NCBI GenBank assembly: GCA_018268105.1
Contig: JAFDXG010000178.1
Span: 1 to 64,000 of the forward strand
Source of the DNA: Bacteroidota bacterium
GTDB lineage: Bacteria > Bacteroidota > Bacteroidia > Chitinophagales > Chitinophagaceae
Length of the DNA stretch: 64,000 nt
Reading direction: 5' to 3'
The notes beneath the pieces were generated by a model that was not told the origin of the DNA, did not search any database, and saw nothing but the letters and a program-made list of their open reading frames with translations. This document shows, in pieces, positions 19,891 to 28,762 of the stretch (within the stretch, counting starts at the first letter, position 1; the number at the start of each line of letters is the position of its first letter). Made by a program: the position numbers and the translations under genes.

Positions 19891-20742
19891 GTGATAGACA
19901 ATACAAACATAAAAGGTAAAGTGATACTTGCGGCGGCAGGACCCGGCGATCCGGAACTGATCACATTAAAGGCTGTGCGGTACCTCCAAAATGCCGAAGT
20001 TGTACTGACTGACCGACTGGTAAGTAACGAAATTCTCAAACAGTACGTTAATCCGGCAGCAGAAATCATATATGTAGGTAAACAATGCCGCAGGGGAAAT
20101 TCCACTTTGCAGGAAACCATCAACGAACTAATGCGGGAAAATGCATTGCAGGGAAAACTGGTGGTACGTCTGAAAGGGGGAGATGTTTCGGTGTTTTCGA
20201 ATATCCTTGACGAACTCCAGATACTTAAAGAGAATAATATTCCGTATGAAATTATTCCGGGTGTAACCTCTGCGCTGGGGGCTGCTGCGTATGCAGGCAT
20301 TCCGTTAACAGCGAGAGGATATGCTACCGCAGTACGATTTCTTACTTATTATAAATCTGATATTGTTTCAGATGACTACTGGAAAGATTTAGCTGTTACT
20401 AAAGACACACTGGTGTTTTATATGTCAGCAGAAACTGTTGAGGGTATCGTGTCCAAACTTATACACAATGGTGTGGGAGCGGATACATTTATAGCTGTAA
20501 TTGAACAGGCTACTACGCCATTGCAGCAGGTTCATGTTGCCAATATATATGATTTTGAAAAATTAAACTGGCGAACATTTCTGTCACCGTCGCTTGTGAT
20601 AGTAGGACGTGTAGCTGCTTTGCACAAGCAATTTGGCTGGATAGCCAACAGTAGTGATACAACCTCCTATTATTTCAAGCCTGTGGCAACTATACAAAAT
20701 AATTTAAACCTAAAAAAGCAAGCCAATGTTAGCAGAGCATAG
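19891..20742 (+). CDS. cobA: Uroporphyrinogen-III C-methyltransferase
   Basis: 283 residues of the tetrapyrrole methylase family: AAGPGDPELITLKAVRYL, VLTDRLVS, VRLKGGD at about 87-93 and IIPGVTSALGAAAYAGIPLT. It uses SAM to make precorrin-2, the siroheme precursor needed by sulfite reductase. The loop after VRLKGGD reads VSVFSNILDEL where most SUMT enzymes have PFVFGRG, a divergence worth noting; the rest is normal. The start is a GTG at 19891, since no ATG fits before the conserved GPGDPE. Its 3' end overlaps cysJ by 17 bp, implying coupled expression. Confidence 0.88.
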   Translation: MIDNTNIKGKVILAAAGPGDPELITLKAVRYLQNAEVVLTDRLVSNEILKQYVNPAAEIIYVGKQCRRGNSTLQETINELMRENALQGKLVVRLKGGDVSVFSNILDELQILKENNIPYEIIPGVTSALGAAAYAGIPLTARGYATAVRFLTYYKSDIVSDDYWKDLAVTKDTLVFYMSAETVEGIVSKLIHNGVGADTFIAVIEQATTPLQQVHVANIYDFEKLNWRTFLSPSLVIVGRVAALHKQFGWIANSSDTTSYYFKPVATIQNNLNLKKQANVSRA

Positions 20743-22432
20743 ACTAAAAGTTTTTCAGGACCTGGTAACCCAGTCTTCGCGCGAAGAGTTGATATGGATG
20801 AATGGTTTTCTTGCAGGTATAGTATCTGCAGAAGAAGGTGCACCTGCAGCCACAATGCCTGTTCCGGCTACCCCCGGCATTTCTGTAAATAAAATCTCTA
20901 TACTGTATGGTACTGAAACCGGCAATTCAAAAAAAGTGGCTACTGAGTTTGCAGCACAATCCAAAAAGAGTGGTATTAATGTAAAACTCACTTCACTGGA
21001 TCAGTACAGGCTCAGTGATCTTACCAAAGAGGACTATGCTTTCTTCGTAATTAGTACGCAGGGTGATGGCGAACCGCCGTTGACAGCCAAAAAATTTTAC
21101 GATCATATACACCAGCAAAATATTTCACTCGACAAATTAAAGTATAGTGTACTGGCACTGGGTGATACTTCTTATCCTTTGTTTTGCAAAGCCGGAGAGG
21201 ATGTGAACGCCCAACTGACAAAGTTAGGGGCAAAAGCTATAGTGCCTTTGCAGAAATGTGATACTGATTTTGCCGGTGAAGCTGCTATCTGGTTTTCCCA
21301 GGTAATGAAATCTTTGTGTACCGGAGGTAGTAATTCAGTAACTGCATCGCCTGTGACAAAAACTCCGAAAGGCAAAAAAAATTATACCGGTACTATTCTT
21401 ACCAATCTTAACCTGAATGATCACGATTCGGCCAAACAAACCCATCATATAGAAATTGGGGTAGATGGCGAACTTCATTATGAGCCGGGAGATTCCATTG
21501 GATTTATTCCCCGTAATAAAAAAGAGATTGTAGATGCAATTCTTTCCATAACAGGTGTAGATGATGCTACTGCTATTGAGTTCCGAAAGGAAAAATATAC
21601 AATTGAAGAAGCATTGACCTCTAAAATAAATATTATCCACCTGCCAGAAAGAGTGGTGAAGCAATACGCGGCAATTGTACAACAGGAGATACCCGATACA
21701 CGTATAGATTTATTGGACCTGCTCCGTATTTATCCGGTAAAAGATGCTGCCCAGTTTGAACAAGTGCTTAAAATCCTGGAGCCAATGGCGCCAAGATTAT
21801 ATTCCGTTTCTTCTTCGCCTGAAGCTCATGATGGTGAAGTTCATATTACTGTAGCAAGAGATAAGTTCAGTGTAAATGGTGAACTCAAATATGGTTTATG
21901 CTCTGATTATCTTTCCCAACTGGATGTAGATACAACTGTGGATTTTTATGTACATAAAAACAGCCAGTTTAAATTACCTGCTGCGGATAAGGATGTAATT
22001 ATGATCGGACCCGGAACAGGTATTGCTCCTTTCCGTTCATTTATTGCGCAAAGAGATGCCGTTGGTGCTACAGGGCGCAACTGGCTTTTCTTTGGTGATC
22101 AGCGGTTCACTTCTGATTTTCTTTACCAAACCGAAATACAAAACTGGGTAGATACCGGAGTGCTTACAAGAGTTAACCTCGCATTTTCCCGCGATCAGAA
22201 ATCAAAACTCTATGTGCAGCACAGAATGCTGGAGCATGCAGCAGAACTATGGAATTGGATAGAAGCCGGTAGCTATATTTATATCTGTGGAGCAAAAGCG
22301 CCTATGAGCACAGATGTTGAAAATACTTTATTGCAGATTATTGAAAGATATGGTGGTAAGTCTGCAGAACTGGCACAGGCATACCTCAATCAATTAAAAG
22401 AACAAGGCAGATTTTTGCTGGATGTGTATTAA
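20726..22432 (+). CDS. cysJ: Assimilatory sulfite reductase (NADPH) flavoprotein, alpha component
   Basis: 568 residues. After an N-terminal segment comes a flavodoxin-like FMN domain (LYGTETGNSKKVATEFA at about 62-78; QGDGEPP; LALGDTSYPLFCKAGEDV), then the ferredoxin-reductase part with FAD motif RLYSVSSSPEA, the NADPH motif GPGTGIAPFRSFIAQRD and the C-terminal YICGAKAPMSTDVENTL ending in the aromatic DVY. It passes electrons from NADPH to the siroheme protein CysI encoded next. The start overlaps the end of cobA. Confidence 0.95.
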   Translation: MLAEHRLKVFQDLVTQSSREELIWMNGFLAGIVSAEEGAPAATMPVPATPGISVNKISILYGTETGNSKKVATEFAAQSKKSGINVKLTSLDQYRLSDLTKEDYAFFVISTQGDGEPPLTAKKFYDHIHQQNISLDKLKYSVLALGDTSYPLFCKAGEDVNAQLTKLGAKAIVPLQKCDTDFAGEAAIWFSQVMKSLCTGGSNSVTASPVTKTPKGKKNYTGTILTNLNLNDHDSAKQTHHIEIGVDGELHYEPGDSIGFIPRNKKEIVDAILSITGVDDATAIEFRKEKYTIEEALTSKINIIHLPERVVKQYAAIVQQEIPDTRIDLLDLLRIYPVKDAAQFEQVLKILEPMAPRLYSVSSSPEAHDGEVHITVARDKFSVNGELKYGLCSDYLSQLDVDTTVDFYVHKNSQFKLPAADKDVIMIGPGTGIAPFRSFIAQRDAVGATGRNWLFFGDQRFTSDFLYQTEIQNWVDTGVLTRVNLAFSRDQKSKLYVQHRMLEHAAELWNWIEAGSYIYICGAKAPMSTDVENTLLQIIERYGGKSAELAQAYLNQLKEQGRFLLDVY

Positions 22433-22526
22433 AGCCCTTCGCGGTCTTCCGCCGCAGCGGGGAGGAGACCTGAGCACAAAGCCGGCTTTTTGAAAATACT
22501 GACTGTGTATAAAGCTGTTAGGGGTG

Positions 22527-22562
22527 AGGCCATTCAATTTCAAATTTCAAATTTCAAATTCA
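22527..22562. repeat. TTTCAAA heptamers before cysI
   Basis: Three to four tandem TTTCAAA units. An in-frame ATG at 22524 would translate this repeat into an unlikely N-terminal tail; the array therefore supports the ATG at 22566 as the cysI start. Confidence 0.75.
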
Positions 22563-22565
22563 TCT

Positions 22566-24233
22566 ATGTCTGAAAAAAACAACCTGTCCTCTACTGAACA
22601 TATTAAAATGAAAAGTGACGGTTTGCGTGGTACTTTAAAAGAAAGCTTAAAAGATGAGATTACCGGCGCTATACGCGAAGATGATCGTGCGCTTGTAAAA
22701 TTTCACGGTATGTATCAGCAGGACGACCGGGACAGAAGGGAAGAGCGAAGTGCAAAGAAGCTGGAATGGTTGTATTCTTTTATGTTACGCCTCCGTATAC
22801 CTGGTGGTTTTATCAGTGCCGAACAATGGGAAGCCTTACATCATATTGCCGGGGAGCATACAACAGGGGTGATTAAAATTACAACCCGCCAAACCGTGCA
22901 GTTGCATGGTATTTTAAAATCGCATGTAAAGCCTACCATTCAGGCATTCAATACAGCTAAGTTGGATTCCATCTCAGCCTGTGGTGATGTAAACAGGAAT
23001 GTAATCTGCGCTGCACATCCTAAATTTTCACCCCTGCATGAAGAGATATATAATTACTCTCATAAGCTGAGTCAGTTGGCAAAACCTAAGACAAAAGCTT
23101 ATTATGAAGTTTGGTTAGATGAAAAACCTCTTGCAAATAAAACTGAAGAGGAAGACCCTCTATATCAGGACAGGTACTTGCCAAGAAAATTTAAAATAGG
23201 TATTGCAATTCCACCCACTAATGATGTAGATGTATTTGCGAATGATTGCGGACTGATAGCGATAGAAGAGAATAATAAGCTTGTAGGGTTTAATATCCTG
23301 GCTGGTGGGGGAATGGGTGCTACCCATGGTAATGCGGCAACTTATCCGCGCCTGGGGACTGTTCTTGGGTTTGTGCCTGCGGGCGAAAAAGTGTATAAAG
23401 CGGTATATGAAATGATTACTGTACAGCGTGATTACGGCAATCGAAGTGATAGGAAGTTATCCCGATTGAAATATACCCTGGATAATATGGGAGTAGAGGC
23501 TTTCGTAGCGGAACTGGAAAAACGTTGTGGCTTTGCATTGGAGCCGGAACGTCCTTATAAGTTTACTGGCAGAACTGATCTGTACGGATGGCATAAGAAT
23601 CATGAAGGGAAATGGTATTATACCGCATTTATCGAAAACGGAAGGGTGCACGATGATGAGCAATTGCCTTTAAAAACAGCGTTTCTGGAAATTGCACTAA
23701 CCCGTAAAACAAATTTCAGGTTTACCTGTAACCAAAATCTTATTATTGCAGATGTTAGTGAAGAAGATAAAAATCAAATTCATGGCATTCTGGATAAATA
23801 TGGAATAATTAGTCTTACCGAAAAAGCAACTCCGCTCCGAAAAGAGTCTATTGCATGTGTAGCATTCAATACCTGCCCGCTGGCACTGGCCGAAGCACAA
23901 AGGTATTTACCCGGGTTAATCTCAAAGATTGAACTGCAGTTGGAAAAATACAGATTGCAGGACGATAACATAAGTATCCGTATGACGGGTTGCCCAAATG
24001 GATGTGCCAGGCCTTATGCAGCAGAGATAGCATTCATTGGAACATCTTACGGACATTACAATCTTCAGATTGGCGGCGACAGGGCCGGGACAAGACTTAA
24101 TAAATTATATAAGGAAAGCTTGAATGAAGATGCTATTTTGCAGGAGCTTGACGGATTGTTTAAAAAATACAGCGAAAACCGCAATGCAGAAGAAACCTTT
24201 GGAGATTTTGCTATGCGGATGAACTGGGTTTGA
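22566..24233 (+). CDS. cysI: Assimilatory sulfite reductase hemoprotein, beta component
   Basis: 555 residues from MSEKNNLSSTEHIK. The nitrite/sulfite reductase ferredoxin-like repeats are present twice, and the siroheme-[4Fe-4S] ligands are in two clusters: ACVAFNTCPLA (C-x5-C) and TGCPNGCARP (C-x3-C). It reduces sulfite to sulfide with electrons from CysJ. Sulfite rather than nitrite is indicated by the operon partners. The siroheme needed is supplied by cobA and by the fusion gene that follows. A repeat-filled 130-bp spacer separates it from that fusion. Confidence 0.93.
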   Translation: MSEKNNLSSTEHIKMKSDGLRGTLKESLKDEITGAIREDDRALVKFHGMYQQDDRDRREERSAKKLEWLYSFMLRLRIPGGFISAEQWEALHHIAGEHTTGVIKITTRQTVQLHGILKSHVKPTIQAFNTAKLDSISACGDVNRNVICAAHPKFSPLHEEIYNYSHKLSQLAKPKTKAYYEVWLDEKPLANKTEEEDPLYQDRYLPRKFKIGIAIPPTNDVDVFANDCGLIAIEENNKLVGFNILAGGGMGATHGNAATYPRLGTVLGFVPAGEKVYKAVYEMITVQRDYGNRSDRKLSRLKYTLDNMGVEAFVAELEKRCGFALEPERPYKFTGRTDLYGWHKNHEGKWYYTAFIENGRVHDDEQLPLKTAFLEIALTRKTNFRFTCNQNLIIADVSEEDKNQIHGILDKYGIISLTEKATPLRKESIACVAFNTCPLALAEAQRYLPGLISKIELQLEKYRLQDDNISIRMTGCPNGCARPYAAEIAFIGTSYGHYNLQIGGDRAGTRLNKLYKESLNEDAILQELDGLFKKYSENRNAEETFGDFAMRMNWV

Positions 24234-24358
24234 TTGGCTGTCAGCTATTAGCTATCAGCTATCAGCAGTTAGGTATGCCTGAAACCTAAAACTTGAAACC
24301 TGAAACTTGAAACTTGAAACCTGAAACCTGAAACCTGAAACCTGATAGCTCAAAGCCC
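24234..24358. repeat. Heptamer array (GCTATCA and AAACCTG units)
   Basis: Nearly the whole spacer is periodic: GCTATTA, GCTATCA, GCTATCA, then AAACTTG and AAACCTG in alternation with four successive AAACCTG copies near 24317-24345. The AAACCTG unit is shared with the array at 8981-9113. Confidence 0.88.
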
Positions 24359-24364
24359 CCAACG

Positions 24365-25876
24365 ATGAACGAAACAACTACCATAAAAGAGACCAACAAC
24401 CTGTTTCCGGTATTTCTTAAACTGGAACAATTGCGGCTACTCATTGTGGGTGGAGGAAATGTGGGGCTGGAAAAGCTGAATGCTGTGTTGCACAATTCTC
24501 CGGCTACGGTCATCACTATAGTTGCTCTTCAAATTAATGAAGCAATACGGGCTATTGCGGCACGTCATGGAAATATATCACTTACAGAAGGTGCATACCA
24601 TGAGTCATTGCTTACGAATACGGATATAGTTATTGTCGCTGCTGATGACAAGTTGCTTAGTCAACAGATATGCATAGACGCACATAAAAGAGGCCTGCTG
24701 GTGAATGTGGCTGATACTCCTGAGTTATGTGATTTTTACCTTGGTTCCATAGTACATAAAGGGAATCTCAAAGTAGCAGTTTCTACTAATGGTAAATCGC
24801 CGACTATTGCCAAACGCATCAAAGAAGCATTAAGCGAAGTGTTGCCTGATGAACTTGATGAGGTACTTGACAATATGGAAGTGATCCGGAAAAAGATGAA
24901 TGGCAATTTTGCAAAAAAAGTGCATGATCTCAATCAAATAACCAAAGTACTATCGCTTAAAGATAAATATGAGACAGCAAATAGCGGTGAGCGACGCTGG
25001 AAGCGTATTGCAACCTGGTGCATATTTGCTTTCTTCTTTATGTTTACCGGTTATTTTATACTTTCTTATTTGCCGGTAGCAGATCTAACAGATTATATAG
25101 GAAAAGGAATTGCTGAACTTGACAGTAAATTTTACTGGATGATTGCTGCAGGGTTCCTGGCACAGTTAGTAGACGGGGCACTGGGAATGGGTTATGGTGT
25201 GGTGTCTACAACGGTATTAATGTCGCTTGGTGTAAATCTTTCTGCAATCAGCAGCAGCATACATACGGCAGAAATGTTTTCCAGCGGCGCTTCAGGGTAT
25301 AGTCATTATAAGTTTGGTAATGTCAATAAAAAACTTTTTAAGGCGCTTTTGATTCCAGGTATTACCGGTGCGGTTTTAGGCGCTTTTTTACTATCAAAAT
25401 TTGGTGACAGTTATGCCGCATATATACGTCCGCTTATTGCTACCTATACTATGATACTTGGTATGCGTATCCTTGTTATAGCTTTTCGAAAGAAAAATAC
25501 AAAACCGGCAAAAGTGAAGCGGGTTGGCTGGCTTGCAGGCGCTGGTGGGTTTCTTGATTCAGTTGGCGGCGGCGGCTGGGGTCCATTGGTTACCAGCACA
25601 CTGATTTCAAAAGGTCGTAGTCCGCGGTTTGTAATTGGTTCAGTCAGTATCACCGAATTTTTTGTAACCCTTGCCAGTGCACTTACCTTTTTTACTATGA
25701 TCGGTGTGAGCCACTGGCAGGTAATCGTCGGGCTCATTATCGGCGGTGTAGCAGCCACTCCCATCGCCGTACGATTAGCAGGAAAACTTCCGGCCAAAAC
25801 CATGTTTATTTGTGTAGGTGTAATGGTGGTTTTCTGGAGCCTTCGTATTTTACTTAAAGCAACAGGAATGATATAG
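24365..25876 (+). CDS. Precorrin-2 dehydrogenase (CysG-N/Met8)-TSUP (TauE/SafE) transporter fusion
   Basis: 503 residues in two parts. Residues about 12-205 are a siroheme-synthase N domain: LRLLIVGGGNVGLEKLNAVL, VIVAADDKLLSQQI, VNVADTPELCDFYLGSIV and AVSTNGKSPTIAKRIKEAL. From about 215 on there is an integral membrane domain with roughly eight segments and the two TSUP repeat motifs (AQLVDGALGMGYGVVSTT and GGFLDSVGGGGWGPLVTSTL). The first half would oxidise precorrin-2 to sirohydrochlorin (and possibly insert iron); the second belongs to a family exporting or importing sulfite, sulfonates or other sulfur anions. Last gene of the sulfate operon; inference: either sulfite/sulfate transport or relief of sulfite excess is tied to siroheme supply. 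The join lies inside one open frame with no stop. Confidence 0.9.
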   Translation: MNETTTIKETNNLFPVFLKLEQLRLLIVGGGNVGLEKLNAVLHNSPATVITIVALQINEAIRAIAARHGNISLTEGAYHESLLTNTDIVIVAADDKLLSQQICIDAHKRGLLVNVADTPELCDFYLGSIVHKGNLKVAVSTNGKSPTIAKRIKEALSEVLPDELDEVLDNMEVIRKKMNGNFAKKVHDLNQITKVLSLKDKYETANSGERRWKRIATWCIFAFFFMFTGYFILSYLPVADLTDYIGKGIAELDSKFYWMIAAGFLAQLVDGALGMGYGVVSTTVLMSLGVNLSAISSSIHTAEMFSSGASGYSHYKFGNVNKKLFKALLIPGITGAVLGAFLLSKFGDSYAAYIRPLIATYTMILGMRILVIAFRKKNTKPAKVKRVGWLAGAGGFLDSVGGGGWGPLVTSTLISKGRSPRFVIGSVSITEFFVTLASALTFFTMIGVSHWQVIVGLIIGGVAATPIAVRLAGKLPAKTMFICVGVMVVFWSLRILLKATGMI

Positions 25877-25887
25877 TCTGAGAAAAC

Positions 25888-25930
25888 TTGAGGCGTGAAA
25901 TGTAAGTCGTGAAACCTGAAACCCGAAATA
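25888..25930. repeat. Short diverged heptamer repeat at the end of the cys operon
   Basis: CGTGAAA, TGTAAGT, CGTGAAA, CCTGAAA, CCCGAAA: 7-bp period in the spacer between the convergent fusion and sulfatase genes. Confidence 0.6.
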
Positions 25931-25991
25931 ATTTTAATGTATCCGTCATTTCCCTGATTCATTTCAAATACTTCGTCACTAAACAGATTCC

Positions 25992-27455
25992 CTAAAACTT
26001 CGTTTTGCTTTTATCCCATATAGCTTGTTGTACTCCATGTAATTTTTTTAGCTCCTTATATCTTGTTCGCAATTCATTTAGCTTAGTTATAAATTTTGGA
26101 TTAGCAGTAAGATTATCAGTTTCATGGGGATCATGCTTTACGTCGTACATCTCTTCATAATTTTGTTCTATCCAGTTCATGTATTTAAAATCCCTGGTTA
26201 CCACTCCTTCTACTCTTGGTATTCTTGGTCCACCCAGGAAATAATGCTGATAAAAAAAATCTTTTCTTTCGGGAAGTTTATTTTCAAGCAGACTGATCAG
26301 ATCCATACCCTGCATTCCTTTTGGCGCGGGTACTCCGGCCATTGCCAGGATAGTAGGGGCGATGTCAATATTCAAGGCTATCTGGGGTGCTCTGTATTGT
26401 TTTATTTTTTCAGGCAAGTTGGGGTTATAAATAAAAAGCGGTACACGGATGGATTCTTCATAGCCATACCATTTGCCTTCCATACCATGTTCGCCAAGGA
26501 ACATGCCGTTATCTCCCATAAAAATAATAATGGTATTTTTTGCTATACCTAATTCATCCAGTTTCTTTATCATTTTTCCCACTACATCGTCCACGCCGGT
26601 GATTAACCGGTAATAATTCTTAACATTTTCCTGGTACAATTCCGGGGTTCCAAAAAGCCCTTCCCATCTCGATCTGCCAAAGTTGGTATCCGTCCTGAAA
26701 AAATCCGGAAGCTGATCCCAGTATTTGGCCGCAGCTGTTACAGGATAGGGGATGGTAACATCTTTATAATAATCTTTGTACTTCGGTTGAATGATGTATT
26801 TAGGCGGATGACCATCCTGTTCGTGCGGGGCTTTGAAACTTACTGATAGACAAAAGGGCTTATCATCATTGCCAAACTCGTTCAAAAAAGATTGAATGGC
26901 ATTTCCTAATGTATCAGTATCATGAATTTTGCTCCCGTCTTCACCGGTGATTACATAATCAGGCTGGCCTTTGCCACCTGCCTCTGTATCAACCCAAAAA
27001 TCATATAAAGAAGAAGGCGGATGATGACCCACTCCAAACTTACCTGCAAAGCCGAGATTATACCCTGCATTTTTTAATAGCACCGGATAAGTCTTTGCCA
27101 AAGCATCGGGGCTTAAATCTGTTGAAAAATCATGAATGTTATGTCGTGATTCGTATTGACCCGTTAGCAGGCTGGCACGGCTTACACAGCAAATGGAGGT
27201 CGTAACATATGTATTTTGAAACAGAATACCAGCGTTTGCCAGTTTGTTCATATTGGGTGTCTTAATAATCGTATTACCCAATGCACCCAGAGCATCCCAG
27301 CGCTGATCGTCTGTAAGCAGGAATATAATATTGGGTTTGGTCTCTGCCGGCGTTTTGTTTTTTCTTTCAATATCTGTTTTTGCGAATGAAAAAAGGGTGA
27401 TTAGTATAATCAAATCTAAAGAGATGATTAATGGAAATGTTTTTAGCCGCTTCAT
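25992..27455 (-). CDS. Sulfatase (arylsulfatase family, S1)
   Basis: 487 residues with an N-terminal hydrophobic leader (about 8-25), so exported. Metal and substrate motifs: PNIIFLLTDDQRWDALG at the N-terminal Asp pair and FMGDNGMFLGEHGMEGKWYGYE near the C-terminal Asp-Asn. The formylglycine site reads ICCVSRASLLTG, that is C-C-V-S-R where the consensus is C-x-P-S-R; Pro is replaced by Val. Maturation would need an FGE or anSME enzyme, not in this window. It probably desulfates glycans. A SusD fragment lies immediately upstream on the same strand, suggesting the remains of a polysaccharide utilisation locus. Confidence 0.9.
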   Translation of the reverse strand: MKRLKTFPLIISLDLIILITLFSFAKTDIERKNKTPAETKPNIIFLLTDDQRWDALGALGNTIIKTPNMNKLANAGILFQNTYVTTSICCVSRASLLTGQYESRHNIHDFSTDLSPDALAKTYPVLLKNAGYNLGFAGKFGVGHHPPSSLYDFWVDTEAGGKGQPDYVITGEDGSKIHDTDTLGNAIQSFLNEFGNDDKPFCLSVSFKAPHEQDGHPPKYIIQPKYKDYYKDVTIPYPVTAAAKYWDQLPDFFRTDTNFGRSRWEGLFGTPELYQENVKNYYRLITGVDDVVGKMIKKLDELGIAKNTIIIFMGDNGMFLGEHGMEGKWYGYEESIRVPLFIYNPNLPEKIKQYRAPQIALNIDIAPTILAMAGVPAPKGMQGMDLISLLENKLPERKDFFYQHYFLGGPRIPRVEGVVTRDFKYMNWIEQNYEEMYDVKHDPHETDNLTANPKFITKLNELRTRYKELKKLHGVQQAIWDKSKTKF

Positions 27456-27496
27456 AAATTACTTATAAAGATTACAAACTACATAAATTTATAGAC

Positions 27497-27645
27497 TTAG
27501 TAACCTGGGTTCTGTTCAATTTTGTTTAGTAATACCTGTTCTCCCGGAATACGAGCCAGAAGCATATTCGCATTTAAATCATACCATCTTTGATTTTCCT
27601 GGCAAAATTCTTTCTGACTTTTAGTATTTTCAGGTGGCACATTTT
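27497..27645 (-). pseudogene. SusD/RagB-like C-terminal fragment
   Basis: A short minus-strand frame ending at TAA (27499-27497) reads ENQRWYDLNANMLLARIPGE and ends KIEQNPGY. SusD proteins characteristically end with an ENxRWxDL segment, then IPxxE and a final QNPGY, so the match in order and spacing is specific. Only about 45 residues remain; upstream in frame is a stop and no further SusD or SusC sequence. It lies 42 bp before the sulfatase start on the same strand. Other bases of 27456-27886 hold no supported gene. Confidence 0.8.
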
Positions 27646-27886
27646 AAAAATGTTATCCATAGGGTAGATGTGACTGCGTAAGAATATGTTTGGAAATTTT
27701 GGATAGCTAATGTTTAGGCACAGAATACTAAATCAATTTGTTGTCATTATTTTGGTATTGGTATTCTGATATGGATATGTCAGCAATTAGTTGAATTACC
27801 TGTTAAATTATGTTGTTTCCAAATAATAATTGGTATAATTTAGTCTTATAATTAAAGTAACATAATATATAAGCAATACGACAGCT

Positions 27887-28096
27887 ATGCAAACAATAAC
27901 AATAGATATTCTCAACAGTAAAGCGGTAAAACTCCTGCAGGATTTGGAGTATTTGCAGCTTATTCGTATGCACAGGGAAAACAAACAACCGGTTACAGCA
28001 ATCAACTGGGCTGATAAATACAAAGGTGCAATGACCAAAGAATCTTTAACCGATATTGACAACCAGTTAAACGAGCTACGTAACGGATGGGAATAA
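27887..28096 (+). CDS. Putative antitoxin of a vapBC-like pair
   Basis: 69 residues, helical and charged toward the C terminus (ADKYKGAMTKESLTDIDNQL); no named domain is recognised. It is identified by position: its last codons overlap the start of a PIN-domain toxin gene by 10 bp, the classic antitoxin-toxin arrangement. It would neutralise the toxin and repress the pair. A promoter is not obvious in the AT-rich upstream sequence. Confidence 0.6.
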   Translation: MQTITIDILNSKAVKLLQDLEYLQLIRMHRENKQPVTAINWADKYKGAMTKESLTDIDNQLNELRNGWE

Positions 28097-28478
28097 AATA
28101 TTTGTGGGATACCAATACCGCTATTTACTACCTACAGCAACAGTTTCCTCCAAATGCGGAAAAATTTATCGATGATTTATTAAAGAGAGAACAGCCTGTT
28201 ATCTCTGCCATCTCAGAGATTGAATTGCTTTGCTGGAAAACTGCCACAGAAAAAGATTTAGTCGTATTGCACAATTTTATTAATGATGTATTTGTAATAG
28301 AACTTGATCAACCCATAAAACTAAAACAGCAGAGATACGTAAGACATACAACATCAAACTACCTGATGCCATCATTGCTGCAACTGCTCTAAGTTATGAA
28401 TTGATTTTGATTACCCGCAACACGATTGACTTTAAAAATATCAACAATCTAAAACTTATTAACCCCTGGGAAAAGTAA
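28087..28478 (+). pseudogene. VapC-like PIN-domain toxin, frameshifted
   Basis: Starts at ATG 28087 with the PIN motif KYLWDTNTAIYYL (first acidic residue Asp8) and SAISEIELLCW (second acidic). At an A4 run (28323-28326) one base is missing: the open frame ends with unrelated residues at 28392, while one frame over the expected C-terminal half appears (TYNIKLPDAIIAATALSYEL, then LITRNTIDF, ending NPWEK at 28478), carrying the last acidic residues. Whole, it would be a VapC ribonuclease of about 130 residues. Either natural inactivation or a sequencing error. Confidence 0.85.
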
Positions 28479-28571
28479 AAATTACTGATTGTTCATACAC
28501 AGCAAAACAACCCATTTGACAACCCAACACATTTCAGTGGTGGCAGACTGTAGTTGATATACTTTCTTGAC

Positions 28572-28613
28572 CACAACATTCCACCTGGACTTGTACTTTG
28601 CCTGGATGTTGTG
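28572..28613. repeat. Inverted repeat after vapC
   Basis: CACAACATTCCA at 28572-28583 pairs with TGGATGTTGTG at 28603-28613 apart from one bulge. The rest of the 284-bp gap between vapC and the SRAP gene shows nothing I can name. Confidence 0.5.
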
Positions 28614-28762
28614 AGTATTTGCAAAACGTCATCTAATACCAATAGCACTAATTAATATCATGGTATCCAAAATGTATTTTCTTACCTGGAGCTATCTGAT
28701 AGTTAGCAGGAAGATGAAAAGATTGTGACACTACGAAGTTGCTCAGGGCACAGGAGCCGGTA

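Noticed and set aside
22524-22565. Upstream start for cysI
   Set aside because: These codons encode the TTTCAAA heptamer array; the ATG at 22566 is the family-consistent start.
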